A DNA stretch of 64,000 nucleotides, from positions 1 to 64,000 of the forward strand of contig JALRMH010000052.1 in NCBI GenBank assembly GCA_026119935.1. Direction: 5' to 3'. The notes beneath the pieces are model-generated. The model had not been told where the DNA came from and did no database searches. It was given only the letters and a program-made list of their open reading frames with translations. The stretch is from Endothia cerciana. Taxonomy: Eukaryota > Ascomycota > Sordariomycetes > Diaporthales > Cryphonectriaceae. This document shows positions 42,791 to 54,651 of this stretch, one piece after another. Each line of letters begins with the position of its first letter. Positions within the stretch are counted from its first letter, which is position 1. The position numbers and the translations under genes were made by a program.

Positions 42791-45632
42791 AGAAGTCTGC
42801 AGATTAATACAATTTCCTTTTGCAGTACTAGACCTGCAATAATCGTGGCGAGTATGAGTAGGATATTATAATTGCATAAATTAAGGAGGCTGATCGTATA
42901 GGTTGGTTTCGCAATGAACCCAATACCAGCGTTTGAGAGGGGCCATTAGAACTACAAAGACGCTGTGTACCAAGGACTAGTCCACAAGCAGTAGTTCTCA
43001 GCGATTATCTCTCATGGCACAACTTCGAATATGATTCAGGCAAGCAATGTAGGCTACAATTGAGATACCCAGGTTGAGTTAGACGAGATCACCCTAATGA
43101 TGGTCAAGGCAAACCCGGAACGGAACAAATTGGTACCAGGAGGACCTGGCTTACTTCAATAAGCCTTTCGCAACCTACTTGAGAGATATTGCAAGGTACC
43201 TAGCCAGGACATGGTAAAGTATGTAAAGAACATAGTAAGTCAATAACCCAAGTCAATGCTGCCCTAGAGGCGAGCTAATTAAGTCACAGCAAAAGTGCGG
43301 CTTCGCATCTAACCCATACTCGTGCATTGTTTTCGTTGCTTCACCAATTTCACTCTGCATACTCACCGTCTCTCAAAATGTTGTCCGTCTCGATATTGAC
43401 CAGGCTTTGATGGTTTACAGCTACAGTCAGACCCTACAGCTATGCTTTATGGTTGCTGATGTCTTTTAGGGCGCATCAGAGGGAGAGGCATAGACAAACC
43501 TGGAATAGGGTGATATAAATATGTAACATTATAGTGCCTTCTTCCATCTCTTCCCCTTCGAGGACCAGACCTCAGCAGCAAAGTAGATTTCGAGGCTTTT
43601 TAAAAAGGGGGGAGTTATTGTGGGCTGGCAGATTGGTAGCATCACCTCTGGAAATGTTGCTGCGTCAAGCAAGGCAGCTCCAGCTAGAGGCACAATGTGG
43701 AGATGTTCGTGGCCTTGCGGAGAGAGGCTGGTGAGGCTACATAGACATCATGGAAGGTCGGGGGTACTATGGACAAGGTCGGAATCAAGCCTAACAGCCC
43801 TGTCGAAGATGACAACAGCTGCTGTCTGTTCTTCATCGTTACAAGTTGTGAGTGAGCATTGAGAGCAATCAGCGCGAGGTTAGTCTCATTATATCTTAAG
43901 GTAAGCATGCACTCAAACCTCATCTCTATATAAGATTCGCATTTTTAATCTTAGCGAAGCAATCACAATCCGAAAATCCACTTCGACCCTGTAATCCATG
44001 TCTTACTATTGCATCGACTACACATATATCCAAAGGACAGCAAGTTATAAATGGGAAGGCTGGCCTCAAATATGCTTATTTTATTAGGATCGAGGGCATT
44101 TTCTTGACAGAAGGAACAGGGAACAGATACGAAGGGTCTTATCCGAAAGTTATCCTCTTCCGCCTGTGGTCGATTCCCATTGAACTGAGACTGTCGGTGC
44201 TGTATCTTCATCTCTATCGTGTGCTTCTGATTGCGTGGAATTCACACTGTTGTTACCGGTAATTTCCTCTAGATCTGCAACATGGTCATAAAAGGATGCA
44301 ATGAAATGTGTGATATGAAGGCATTAATATCTTTGCAAATGATATGGATCTGGAATCATCACCTCTGTGTGGCAACATTGCTTGTTGCAATCCTCAACGA
44401 ATTTTACATCGAAAGACGCCATCGAATCAGTATCGTTGAATTTCTACCTCTTCATTCGAGCAAGATTGTTGTAGAAAGAGTTGAAAGCGCCCAGGTATGC
44501 CTTCATTATGGTGTCCGCGTTCCAAATCTGCTATAGTCGAGTGGTTGCAAGTCCTCGGTGCACATGGCTCTATAAAGAGAAATATCGGAGACCCCAAGGC
44601 GTTGCATATAACGCTGTAAATGCAGAAGAGCAGCCTGGCGTACACCTAGGCAGGAGTGAATCAAGTTGCATATTTACTTCGGAAAATACCTTGGGCATAA
44701 ATGTATTCGCGCTAATGTATAATCAGCCATCCAACATGCAAGTCGAGAACAGGCTGGAAGACAAAATGTAACCCAGCGCCACAAAACGGCCTCAGAAGAT
44801 CCGGTGCGAATATTTGTTTGTCATGCTATACACGGCCCAGCTTTTGACGGCAGGAAATAAATGCGAGAGGACTTGTGCCGACCCTTGTAGTGTTGCTCGC
44901 GGTGGCTTGTTCTACGGAGATAAACACAAACGCCTCGGACTTCCGAGACCAGGCGATTTGAGAAAGGAAGTTTGGTCGACCTGTGGGGTCGGGAGACTTG
45001 GAAAATCGGATCGCTGGTTGTTCCCGTCTCCACATTCGCTGTTCAGGTTGTGGCATCCATAAAGATATGGTCCTATTGCTGCAGCCGTCGCCCCATTTAT
45101 GGAGCTCGAGTCACGATCAAGTCAGGTCTGGTGCTTCTCACCCCAGATGTCCTGCAGACACAGCCACATCTTCAGCGCGACAGGGTATTGATCTGAGTTC
45201 GTTGGCCTGCTGTAACGGTCCTCCAGACCCTCTAATCCAGACACCGGCATCGTATCAATGCAGGCTATACAGCGTCTAGCATTGAGCCGAACGCCGCAGT
45301 TCCACTTTGGGTTGCCGTGGTATGCATACAGTTTGGTTTCGCTGTCCAGTTACTCAGACCAATCTAGAGACGGGCCTTGAAATGTGGATGGTCTTTGACC
45401 GAAGACTGCTCATGTCGACGTCAAATCACGGGACAGCCCGGCACGTTTGGGCCGTTTTCAGCTCGTTCGTTGAGGCAGTGTTGAATTTCACTTGTACGTG
45501 CGGGATGCTTGGGGGACATGGGCTCTGGACTTCTCAAAGTGGGCACTCGAGACCCCAGCCTCGAGTCTCGTCAGTCTCCACGAGACCTTTGAACAGACTG
45601 CTGATGTGTCGTGAAGGACTCCAGGGGTCTGA
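42791..45632. other. No confident gene
   Basis: Several frames of 60-180 codons are open (for example 45307-45852, which overlaps the leader of the next gene), but I recognise no domain in any. Bases 42890-43070 read without many stops and could be more of the relic to the left. Confidence 0.4.
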
Positions 45633-45638
45633 TATAAA
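45633..45638 (+). promoter_or_regulatory. TATA box for the GPI-anchored protein gene
   Basis: TATAAA lies 146 bp before the start at 45779, followed by an A/C-rich leader (CATCAAAAAAG, ACACTAAACAC) typical of fungal 5' UTRs. Confidence 0.5.
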
Positions 45639-45778
45639 GGTGTGTGATCCCATCCCCAGATCCAAAGCAGACAAGATCACCATCAAAAAAGATTCTACTT
45701 CTACACTAAACACATATACAGGCCTTCAAATTACTGAGCCTATCAGTCACCATCAAGAGTCTGAAGCCAACAGCCACC

Positions 45779-46487
45779 ATGTATGCCAGTATCGTTGCTA
45801 TCATTTCACTCTTTCTTGCCCCTGGAGCCGTTGCGGCTGCCATCAGCGGTGACTTCACCCCAAACACCGATCTCCCGGTCAAACGCCTCACATGCTCATC
45901 CGACGAGCAGTACTGTGGTGATATTTGTATATCGAGTTCAGATGAGTGCTGTGATCACTACTATTACTGTGGTAGCGGTTACACTTGCGGACACGGAGGC
46001 AACTGCTGCGAAGACGATACTTGCAGCGTGATAGGGACATATGTCTATTGTGAGTCAGCCAAGCCAGGGGGAGGGATGCTAAGAGTTGCTTCCTGAATTT
46101 TGCATTGTTCAACCAAAAACTTACTGACATACATCCCAAGCCGACCACCAGGATCACTCCGCCACTGCGACGACTTCGACAGCCAGTGTAACCGAAGCGA
46201 CGACGTCTAGTACAGGTTCGTCAACTGGATCTTCAACCAGTGTGCTGTCGACCTCGGCTCCCCTGACCAGTACTACAGTAACAAGCGAAACTACGACTAC
46301 GGCAGATAAAAGCTCCAGCTCGTCTACCGCAACATCCACGGCCTCTACTACGACTACAGGCTTAAGCTCCAGCTCTTCCTCTGCATCGTCTACAGCCTCT
46401 GCTACGACGGCAACTGGCGCGGCCTCTCAGCTGGGACAGTCGATGCAGGGCATCGTGCTCGCCATACTCGTTGCGGCCGCTGTTTGA
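45779..46487 (+). CDS. GPI-anchored Cys-rich, Ser/Thr-rich surface protein, 205 aa
   Basis: Exons are 45779-46049 and 46141-46487 with a 91-bp GT-AG intron (618 nt in frame). Residues 1-20 form a signal peptide, and a KR at 35-36 could be a Kex2 site. Residues 39-82 hold ten cysteines in a compact pattern including two CC pairs (57-58 and 76-77), a small disulfide-knot-like module common in fungal wall proteins. The second exon encodes about 90 residues almost wholly of S, T and A, to be O-mannosylated. The C-terminus (GAASQLGQSM then a hydrophobic tail ending AAAV) fits a GPI-attachment signal. It should sit in the cell wall or plasma membrane. No enzymatic function is suggested. Cys-rich effectors share this architecture, so a host-interaction role is possible but unproven. 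Confidence 0.85.
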
Positions 46488-47593
46488 TCCACTTGATGTG
46501 TACCTTATCGGGGACAGGAACTCGGCCTTTGATTTGTTTATCGGACTTTCTCAAATGCTGATATGTTTGAAATTCGCATCCATGAAATTTGCTCTCGGGG
46601 AAGGGGGCGGACCACGGCTTAGCATGAACGTACACTCATTACAAAGAACTTTAGGACAGGAATCCAACTTCCATCACACAAGGACGTTTTGCCTCGTGCG
46701 GAGATTGTTTATTTCGCAATTGGCAGCAAGTGCCGCGTTGCAATCTATTTCTGACGACGCGTTTTTCAGGGGAAGAGAGTTACTCTTGCACTGGGCTGGA
46801 CTTCAAGACAGGGTTCCCAGGTCGATGTTTCTCGGAAATCTAACTGAACCTCTGTAAATCACACGCGACATGCTCAGTAAGGTTTCGGGAAGACAGACGC
46901 AGGGTCTTGTTCTAACAGCTGGAGCTGGTTCGTGCTACTGCCGGCTCCTGCAAAGCCAGCTCGACAAAAGAGGAAAACCAATCGCCGATACCTTTGCATG
47001 ATAGTAGGTTGGCTCAAAGGTTAATGCATGCGTCCCAGCCCTGATTCAGCGCACGGCAGAGTCAGTTGTCTAGGCTATGTAGCGCGCGATAGGTGCTTGT
47101 GTAGTATCTGGAAGAGACAATGTAGGGAGGATCCCTGATGCAATCTGTCTGCCTCAGACGTTGAGACTAGGAACTGGCTATAACCGGAAAACACAGGTCC
47201 ATCAGCCACAGCGATGTGCTAAATTTGACCTTCCAGTCTGAAAACAACCCAGGATCCTGGGATGGGAAATTGCTAATGAAAGGGGGCCGTATGAGGATCA
47301 CTCGTCGCGCTGACTCGGCGGGCTTTGCATCTCGAGTGGGTATAAGAACTATACACATTCTCAACTTGGTCTGCTCAAGATGTGCATCTAAGTATCAGCT
47401 GTGAACAAATTACTTCTCCAAACTCTTGTCGGTTCAAACTCTTTCTGTGCCTATCTTTCGTGTGACTGGACGTCACTTTCTAACCTTGATCCATCAACAC
47501 GGGGAATGCGCAGTACGCCAGCGTGCTAATCAAAACCTGTTCTTCTCCATTTCTCTCGATCATAAGACACATCTTCACTTCACTCTAAAGGGG
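46488..47593. other. Intergenic, no supported gene
   Basis: This is the 3' region of the GPI protein gene and a stretch of short frames without domains. The last 200 bp are CT-rich and may be the leader of the next small gene. Confidence 0.4.
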
Positions 47594-47815
47594 ATGAACA
47601 AGATGCCAGTCCACTTCGAGACACCCACACGCTTCCACCCAGAGACCAGCGCGCACACGCACCCCTCTAGCTCTCGGCGGAGGTCTGAGTCAATTCGCAA
47701 TCGCACTCCCACTCCAGCACCCATAGATCGGCGGTCATCTTCCACTTCCACAACATCGACCTCGTCAACTTCTTCCTCGCACAGCAGCCTGAAAATGAGC
47801 CCGTTTCGGAGTTGA
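47594..47815 (+). CDS. Small Ser/Arg-rich protein, 73 aa, unknown function
   Basis: This is a short frame with two close in-frame starts (47594 and 47603; the latter gives 70 aa beginning MPVHFETPTRF). It is hydrophilic: His/Thr/Pro in the first third, then RRRSES and PAPIDRRSSS, a long S/T run, and a KMSPFRS end. The frame has a clear compositional bias and a plausible leader upstream, so it could be a genuine small protein. There is no signal peptide, membrane segment or known domain. It could also be a chance frame. Confidence 0.45.
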   Translation: MNKMPVHFETPTRFHPETSAHTHPSSSRRRSESIRNRTPTPAPIDRRSSSTSTTSTSSTSSSHSSLKMSPFRS

Positions 47816-48627
47816 AACTGTCCAATTCCGATTCGTGGTCGCCTCATTTTGATCATGCAGTCAACAGGTTTTTCCTTCCTTCCTTCCTTCTTTCTTCTTT
47901 CCTGCCCCCTTTTTCTGCCCGCGGTGCGGGTCATATATTCTCATCATTGGGTCGTCCTGCATAGAAGTCAGCTGTACGCTTACTGGTGGCTTGAGAGCGT
48001 GATTTGGTATATATTTTGCATGGACTTGGGGTCTTAGAACATGTCGTGTTGGGCTCGGGCTTATCAGATGCTACAAAGGTCAATTATACTGCGGACTTCT
48101 CGAATGAAAGCTCAGAATCCCCGCGGTCCGAGGACAAATGCGCAACTCACTCATACGGCTGTCTCCCTTTAGGAATTGTCCTGGGAATGTATGAGTAAAT
48201 GCTGAACTGTGGTTGTTTTAATTTCGCCATAAATCCAGAAGTCGCCAGTGCAGGGAAGTTTGCGCAAGATTGAATCTCGAGGTTGTTGAAGTGTGCTGGT
48301 ATGTGTTCTGGACTTATGGGATAATCTGAAGGAGGGGCGAAACTCTGAGGAATGAATCCAGTCTGCAAACCACTGAATTTGGTATGGCTAAAGGCTTGCA
48401 GCCGTGAGCTGTGCGTGAAATCTGAAATGAGTCACACCGAGAGTGCGCTGGAAGAATAGGGGCTTTACTATAATAGGAAGCCAATCGGTTCACCAACCTG
48501 CACTAGCATATCCGTGGTAGCTCTAGCGCGTCTCAGAGTCATTCATCTTCAGCTTGAACTCTGGATACTTAAGGTCCCGCCTCTTCTTTCCATTCCCTTC
48601 TCTAACATCCGCAAGCTTGTACCTCAT
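47816..48627. other. Intergenic, no supported gene
   Basis: Pyrimidine-rich just after the small gene (TTCCTTCC repeats near 47871-47890). The right part is the leader of the acetyltransferase gene. Confidence 0.4.
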
Positions 48628-49293
48628 ATGGCTCAATCTCACATGGCGGCCAACGTCCAAGATGTCTGGCGCTCAGACCGCCTCTTCTACCGCTCCATCT
48701 GCAAAGATGACTACGAATGGTGGTTCAAGAATATCGATAACGACCCCGACAACATCTGGCTCAGCACCCCACTGATTCTTGCTCCTCCAAGGAAAGCAAA
48801 AGTCGAGGATTTCATGAAGCTCTGGACAGGACCAGAACACTTGCTAGATTGTATTGTTTGCCTGCGCCAACCTGACAATACCGGCAACGACGACAAGGCT
48901 GACGCGTCAGAGACGCGTATTGGCTTGGTACAACTCTCATACGGCGGATACGGGGTATCCTCCCATAGCCGTGCATGCAGTTTTGGAATCGTTCTTGCGG
49001 CTCCATACCAGAATAAGGGTTACGGAACAGAAGCCACCAACTGGGTTTTGGACTGGGCATTTCGACATGGAAACACCCATAGCGTCAACCTTGGTACTAT
49101 CGAATACAACAAGCGTGCCCACAGATGCTACGAGAAGTGCGGTTTCAAGTTCGGAGGACGGAGGAGAGAGTGTTTTTGGAACAATGGGAAATACTGGGAC
49201 TTGATCTTTTACGACATACTAGAGGAGGAATGGAAGGAAATGAGAAAAGATCTTATTGCAAAAGGAGACCACGGACCGGAAGATGACCGTTGA
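48628..49293 (+). CDS. GNAT-family N-acetyltransferase, 221 aa
   Basis: This is a RimJ/RimL-type acetyltransferase that moves an acetyl group from acetyl-CoA to an amine or protein N-terminus. The N-terminal part RSDRLFYRSI is the typical first strand of these enzymes. The acetyl-CoA pyrophosphate loop reads QNKGYGTEA (Q/R-x-x-G-x-G/A). The conserved end N-K-R-A-H-R-C-Y-E-K-C-G-F follows in the C-terminal half. There is no intron. I start at 48628 because an earlier in-frame ATG at 48514 adds 38 residues unlike the family. The substrate is not predictable. It stands alone on the + strand. Confidence 0.88.
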   Translation: MAQSHMAANVQDVWRSDRLFYRSICKDDYEWWFKNIDNDPDNIWLSTPLILAPPRKAKVEDFMKLWTGPEHLLDCIVCLRQPDNTGNDDKADASETRIGLVQLSYGGYGVSSHSRACSFGIVLAAPYQNKGYGTEATNWVLDWAFRHGNTHSVNLGTIEYNKRAHRCYEKCGFKFGGRRRECFWNNGKYWDLIFYDILEEEWKEMRKDLIAKGDHGPEDDR

Positions 49294-49941
49294 ATGAAGG
49301 ACAAATGCAAAGACTTGTGTTTGATTGCATGTCTGGGTAGATATTATTAAATGTCATCATTTGAGAAGAGCTGAGAACAGAATGTAAGGAGATCTGTGGA
49401 TTTGAAGCTCCCAGTGAGCCTATTGGTCCTTGCGAGTTGCATCAGCCTCTTCGACAACGAAAGTTGCTCCTTGACGCATTCGTGAGCTTTTTTCAAGGTA
49501 GCGCTGAGACGAGATGTATACATTGCTTGCCCCCTTCCCCTACCGCAAGACAACTTATATCGCTGGGTTCAACGGACGAGTTCAGTACGAGCAAAGATTG
49601 ACGATAATCCTCTATTTCTCTTGAAGGTTGGCAACAATTCAGAAAACGCTCGAGTCCACGCCGAAGTGTCGAGGTGCTTGCAATAATGTTTGTGAAGGAG
49701 CCCGCGTGGCTGACTGTCCGCCCCTTGTCCAGTCTTCTGTTGCATCGAAGTTCCTGTTGGCATGACTAGACTTGGATGCAAGTGCTTGGATGCGGTCATA
49801 TCGAGACAGAAACGAGTGCTCAGCCATGAACTGCGTTGGATGTTACAAATCTCCCGCGTATCTGACCAGATCCGCAGACATGCAATCTGCGGCTGGCGTA
49901 AGTGCTCCTCAGGCCATAATGAATAGCAGATACGCGAGCCT
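49294..49941. other. Intergenic between convergent genes
   Basis: This holds the 3' regions of the acetyltransferase (+) and the sugar transporter (-). No gene is recognised. Confidence 0.45.
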
Positions 49942-52055
49942 TCATAGTGGCCCTCTGCGCTCGATCTCTTCGGTGTTAGATTTCGAGGCGTTGTCTAGGG
50001 TTAGGTCGCCAGAGGCACGTTCCGTTTCATCAAGCAAGACGACCTTGTCACCGAACGCCGCCGCAATCTCTTCCAGGGTTTTTTGCCTGGTCTCCCTGAC
50101 GGCGGGTAAGTATACGGTAGAGTCGGGGGAAACAGACGGTACTCACGGGAAGTAGAAGTAAGCGATGATAAGAAAGAAGACAGTACACCCTACGAAAACG
50201 TAATAGTAATTTTCTTGGATGTTTGCGAATGCACTTGGTCCCGCCTCCGTGACTGGGTCGTATCAGCAATGCTATCGCGATATCTATCGATGCTCAAGAG
50301 GGAATGTGCTTACTTCCAACATTCACAATAAAGTGGGATGCTGCGGCCAGGCCCATGACTTTGCTTCGAAGAGCAATAGGTAAGACCTCCGCTCCGTATA
50401 GCCAAGTCGTACTGTTCAGCATTCCAACTGTTGAAATTTTCAGCAGGGACTTAGCTCAGTTTTGCACTCTGGGCTCGACCATCGCACTTACAGTATGCAA
50501 CAACGAAGAGATAAATGCCCAGGACAGCGAATCCCTTGCCTACTTTATTATCGGTGCTTTGGAATTCGCGCTGCATAATAGCAGCATAGATCTCAACCAG
50601 TATGATGGCGCTCAGCCCTGTTAAGATCATCCTGATGCGAGCGACGTGTCAGAACAACAGGTAGTCTTGTGTGAAGCGTGCTGAAATACTCACTTCCGGC
50701 GACCCCATTGATCCGTCAGAAATATTGTGGTGAGAAGATTTGAGCTGAAGGCAATGGTGCCATATACGCCGGAGAGCGCGAGAATCGTAGTGGAGCCTAT
50801 ACCCAGCGCCTTATACAAAATAGCTATACATAGTCAGCATTCAATAACCCTTTTGTCCCGGCCTCGGGCATTCCCTACTCTGGTAATACTGCGTGCTTGT
50901 TAGTATGAGCTAAGGTGTGGAACTATGTTATGAATTCTCAATATAGCACGTACCTGAATAACGTTGACACCTGTCACAGCTGTCATAGTCTGGACAGCGA
51001 TCGACCTGACAAGTCGTCAGCAACCCCTGGCTAAGCAATCCCAGGGCAAGCCGGCCTACTGACACAAGCGCACGTCGTCTAAACAGCCGCCATATCTCCC
51101 GGAATGTCTTGATCTCCCGCTCCATCTCAAATTCGATCTGTGCCTTCATGAGTAGGAACTCATCCTGGACTTCATGGGATTGCAGATCACGGCGAATCTT
51201 GACGAATGCTTTGCGCGCCTCCTCGACTTTCCCATTACGAATGAGCTGGCGAGGCGAGTTGGGCATGAAGGTGGCCAGTCCAATGAAAAGGATCACTCCC
51301 CACGGTGTCTGAATCCCAAGCGGAAGACGCCACTGGACCGGCCCGTACGGCGCATAGCCGCAAGCCATTCCTACCCAGTTGGAGGCCATGGTACCAAATG
51401 ATATGCCACATCCGGAAATTCCCCCAATAAGTCCACGCTGTGAGGGAGCAGAAATCTCGCTGAGATAAATAGGAACGGTGGCAACAAGACCTCTAGGCTA
51501 CATGTCAGTCGCGTCTGGGGATACCAGGGTGGATGACTGGATGAGGGTCGACCCACCCGACAGCTAGGCCAGCAAGAGCCCGCCCTGCCAGAAACATGCC
51601 AATGTTGACAGAGGCAGTCTGAATGGCTGTGCCGACCGTTACCACAACGCACATCACTTGCATGAATCGCAGTCGCCCTAGCTTATCAGCAATAGCCGTC
51701 TGCGCCAGGGCACCAATTGCCTCTCCGGCGATGTAGACAGAAACCACCTGTAGTTATGAAATTAGCTTTGACAGCGTCAGGAAATTTTTTCCACATACAG
51801 CCCCAGTCAATGCGTTTGAAGGATTGTTCATGTATTCTATCCAGCTGTCATGAGCGATCGCTGTGAGGCGCGTTAGTTCATCGGGTCAATTCATAAGACT
51901 AGCTATGCGCCTAACTTGTTGTCGCTATGCCTGTGTCAAATCCCTATTTGAATTAGAAGTGTTCCTTTCGCGGCTTAGACCGAGGACATACTTACAAATA
52001 GAAAGGTCCCAATCGCCGCGAACATCGCAATGCAGAATGTGTATAGCGTTCCCAT
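49942..52055 (-). CDS. MFS sugar transporter, 491 aa, twelve exons with 10- and 28-nt microexons
   Basis: This is a sugar-porter MFS permease, plasma membrane. Minus-strand exons are 52055-51996, 51943-51916, 51860-51799, 51747-51557, 51492-51064, 51005-50954, 50888-50879, 50823-50694, 50631-50492, 50427-50314, 50252-50147 and 50095-49942. The sum is 1,476 nt in one frame. Exon 2 is 28 nt and exon 7 only 10 nt (it encodes YYQ plus one base). All introns are GT-AG, 51-64 bp except the 65-bp one before exon 7. Motifs: GFDTGI after helix 1, ADKLGRL, PNSPRQLIRNGK, TAVTGVNVIQYYQTILYKALG, DQWGRRK, and PETRQKTLEEI at the end. The N-terminal hydrophilic region is very short (MGTLYTF), shorter than in most relatives, so a start further upstream is possible. 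The substrate is unknown. Confidence 0.9.
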
Positions 52056-52945
52056 GTTGAGGTAATCAACTTGAAAGCACACTAGACAAGCTCTTCTTGT
52101 TCATGGAGAGTTCGGAATCGAATATGCAGCAGCCGTCAGACGGTGGTTTCAAGCACCAATGGTTGGGAGCTTTCACTGTCTCACAACTCGGGAGTATTCA
52201 GAAGAGATCAGCGTCTTTCTTCACCCTTCATGGAAGACAAAGGAAAAGGGGTCTTGGAAAAACGAAAATGCCGTCAGAAGCGTCGTCAGCAGACTACATA
52301 TCAAAGACCCACGACAAGCGAGGGCAGGGTCGCGGAAGGGTGGGAAACTAGACCTGTTCAAGACCCGGATCGACCCGTCCCCCACAGTAACCCCAGGCTT
52401 GAACCGGTCTATGGTTCCGACGCATCCAGGATCTTGCGCCGTTGCGGGGGGGGGGGGGAATACGAAGTTGGGGAGGGGCGTTGGTGCTTCACAGGTCCGG
52501 GATATGAACGCGCCCCAAAACGAGCGAATGTTGAGAATCTTGGCCGACTGAGGCTATCCACTTAACGAACTAATATGATGCCTATGTATCTGACGGAGAT
52601 CAAACGGCACCGCGTTGCAGGATGTAAAAGTCTGCTTTGCGTGGGATGGTCGAGGAAATGCAGCAACTCTCGCAGTCATCGAGAGTCGGCGATGTCGCAA
52701 TCATGCCAGCCTGACCTGATTTTCCTGCAGCTTGATCGCAGGGGTACCCACCCCCTGACGCAGAGCAGTCTGTCGAGCCATCATCAAGCGCCCATCGCGC
52801 GGTCTCGAGCAGAGCAGCAGCTCTTGACCAGGTAGGGCACAGGGCACCACGAGAAGTGACCGAAACCTGCCCCGGTCAGCATCCAAAGGGATATTCAGCT
52901 CAGAGAGGGATCAATCTCCGGGTGAGCTGCTCGTATGTTCGGAAT
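52056..52945. other. Intergenic with G-tract
   Basis: This is the upstream region of the sugar transporter and the 3' region of the methyltransferase gene. A run of about 13 G lies near 52446-52458. Overlapping open frames (52097-52565) show no domain. Confidence 0.45.
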
Positions 52946-54038
52946 TTAGGTACTACGGACGTAGTCGACAAGCTTCTTGATGTCACTGTGACTGGCCTTG
53001 CAGCAGCCGCCCACAAGGATTGTGCTCCATCTTTGCCTTCTTGCAGTGCCGAGCACAATTTGTCCGAGGTGCTGCTCCCACGGAATCTAGGGTTCTGTTA
53101 GTCTCCAGACTGACCATTCCAGCAGTGCAAACGATAAGGCTGAAACGTACGAGCTTTTGCTCTTGACCAGCAGGAAGTTCCCATTGCTGCGTGGTCGTGT
53201 TATAAACCTCGCCATTTGTGCCATCCGGGTAGAGCACCAGGGCTGGCCACACAGCCACCCTGCGAGACTCGATGAGCTTCGACACCGCGTCCTCGAATTT
53301 GGCGATCAAGTCTTCAAGCTTATGTATCTTTGTGCAGTTGATTCCTACCCCCCATGGCTGGACTTTCGACCGAGCAGGGAGAAGCATCGCCTCGATCACC
53401 TGCTCGATGCTGCTGCCATCCGGCAATCGGTCGCCTTCCCCTGGGAATACGCACGCGATCCAGCAAGGTTTCGATGTGAGGTCTACCATCGCCGTCCGGA
53501 CTACGCCTATCTCGTCCACTCTCGGGAGCGTCTCGCACGCTACGTATGAGATCCTGCCTAGAATCTCGTCGCCTGAAAACAGAGATAGTCGCTCAGCCCA
53601 CCAGCTCAATAGCTTCTGCTCGTCGTTATGTTCCTCGTCGTAGGCCCCGCTGTACTCCTGCCCTGGGATCATCGTCGAGCCGTATGGGCCAAGGCTCAAT
53701 GCCACCTTCGCGTCCGGCTTGCCCTTGGCCTGCTCTGCGATATCGACTGCATCCTTGAGAAACTTGGGGATGCTCGCGCGGTCGATGCCATTGGGCCATT
53801 GTTCGGTCTTGGTAGCCGCGAATCCAGGTATGGAGACTTGGTACGTCGCAGTCTCGATCACGTCGACCGGAACTTGACCGAAATCTCCCTGGCAAGCGAG
53901 CAGCGTATGAGGGTCGCTGATGAGAGAATGAGAGGACCAGAGCGGGGTGGTTTTGCTCGATAATTTAACGCCGTACTTGTCTTCTAGAGACGTGCCGAGA
54001 CCTCCGTCCATAAAGGAAATGGGTGTATCGCGAGCCAT
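52946..54038 (-). CDS. Homocysteine S-methyltransferase, 342 aa, two exons
   Basis: This zinc enzyme transfers a methyl group from S-methylmethionine or S-adenosylmethionine to homocysteine, giving methionine (Mht1/Sam4 group of fungi; bacterial MmuM). Exons are 54038-53151 and 53086-52946 on the minus strand, separated by a 64-bp intron, 1,029 nt in frame. The N-terminal FMDGGLGTSLED motif is typical. The three zinc-ligand cysteines are in place: GINC (C235), and GGCC (C324, C325) in exon 2, directly after the splice that yields QKLIPWEQHL. Without the splice the first exon runs on to a different, non-homologous tail. The enzyme should be cytosolic. It has no clear functional link to its neighbours. 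Confidence 0.93.
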
Positions 54039-54651
54039 GGTTACGAATGACGACCGCGTGTCAGATCATGTAGTAGTAGGCCTCTCAAAATGACACGACA
54101 AAAACGGTCTTCGCAAGTAATTTTGCATCACGGTGGTGGCGCTCCGGGCGCACGGGCCAGTATTCAGCCCCACCTAACCCGGTCCGGGGCCGAGGTCTGC
54201 CGAGGTCTCCGGGTGGATCCCGGAGGGAATACAACCTTGGAAGTCTCTTGTCGCCTGCGAGACTCTCATTATCAAGACAGACTTGGTTTGCTTCAGCCAA
54301 GAGCGTGAGGCCTATCGGGCACGACCTCTCTCGATTTGTTTGACATATAGAGCCAGCTTGAACGTCGGCCTACGTTGTTAGATACATACTGTCTAGCCCT
54401 GGCCCTAACAACGTTTCGTAGCTCTGGCTTCTCCGATCTCATCACCACGCCCAGATCCGAGACATGATGCTTTCATGCTTCCAAGCTTGTGTATAGGGGA
54501 GTTGTAGCCGTCCGGCAGAGCCTTTACCTTCGCCCGCGGACGAGGAGCTTTCGCTTTACACGGAAAGGCTTTTGGCATTGCTTCGCACCTCCAACTGCTT
54601 TGCTCGCAGGACCGGCGCTGAGAGGATGCCCATACTTAACCGCGACGCGAT
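54039..54651. other. Intergenic, no supported gene
   Basis: This is the promoter side of the methyltransferase gene and the 3' region of the DUF3445 gene. There is no domain-bearing frame. Confidence 0.45.
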
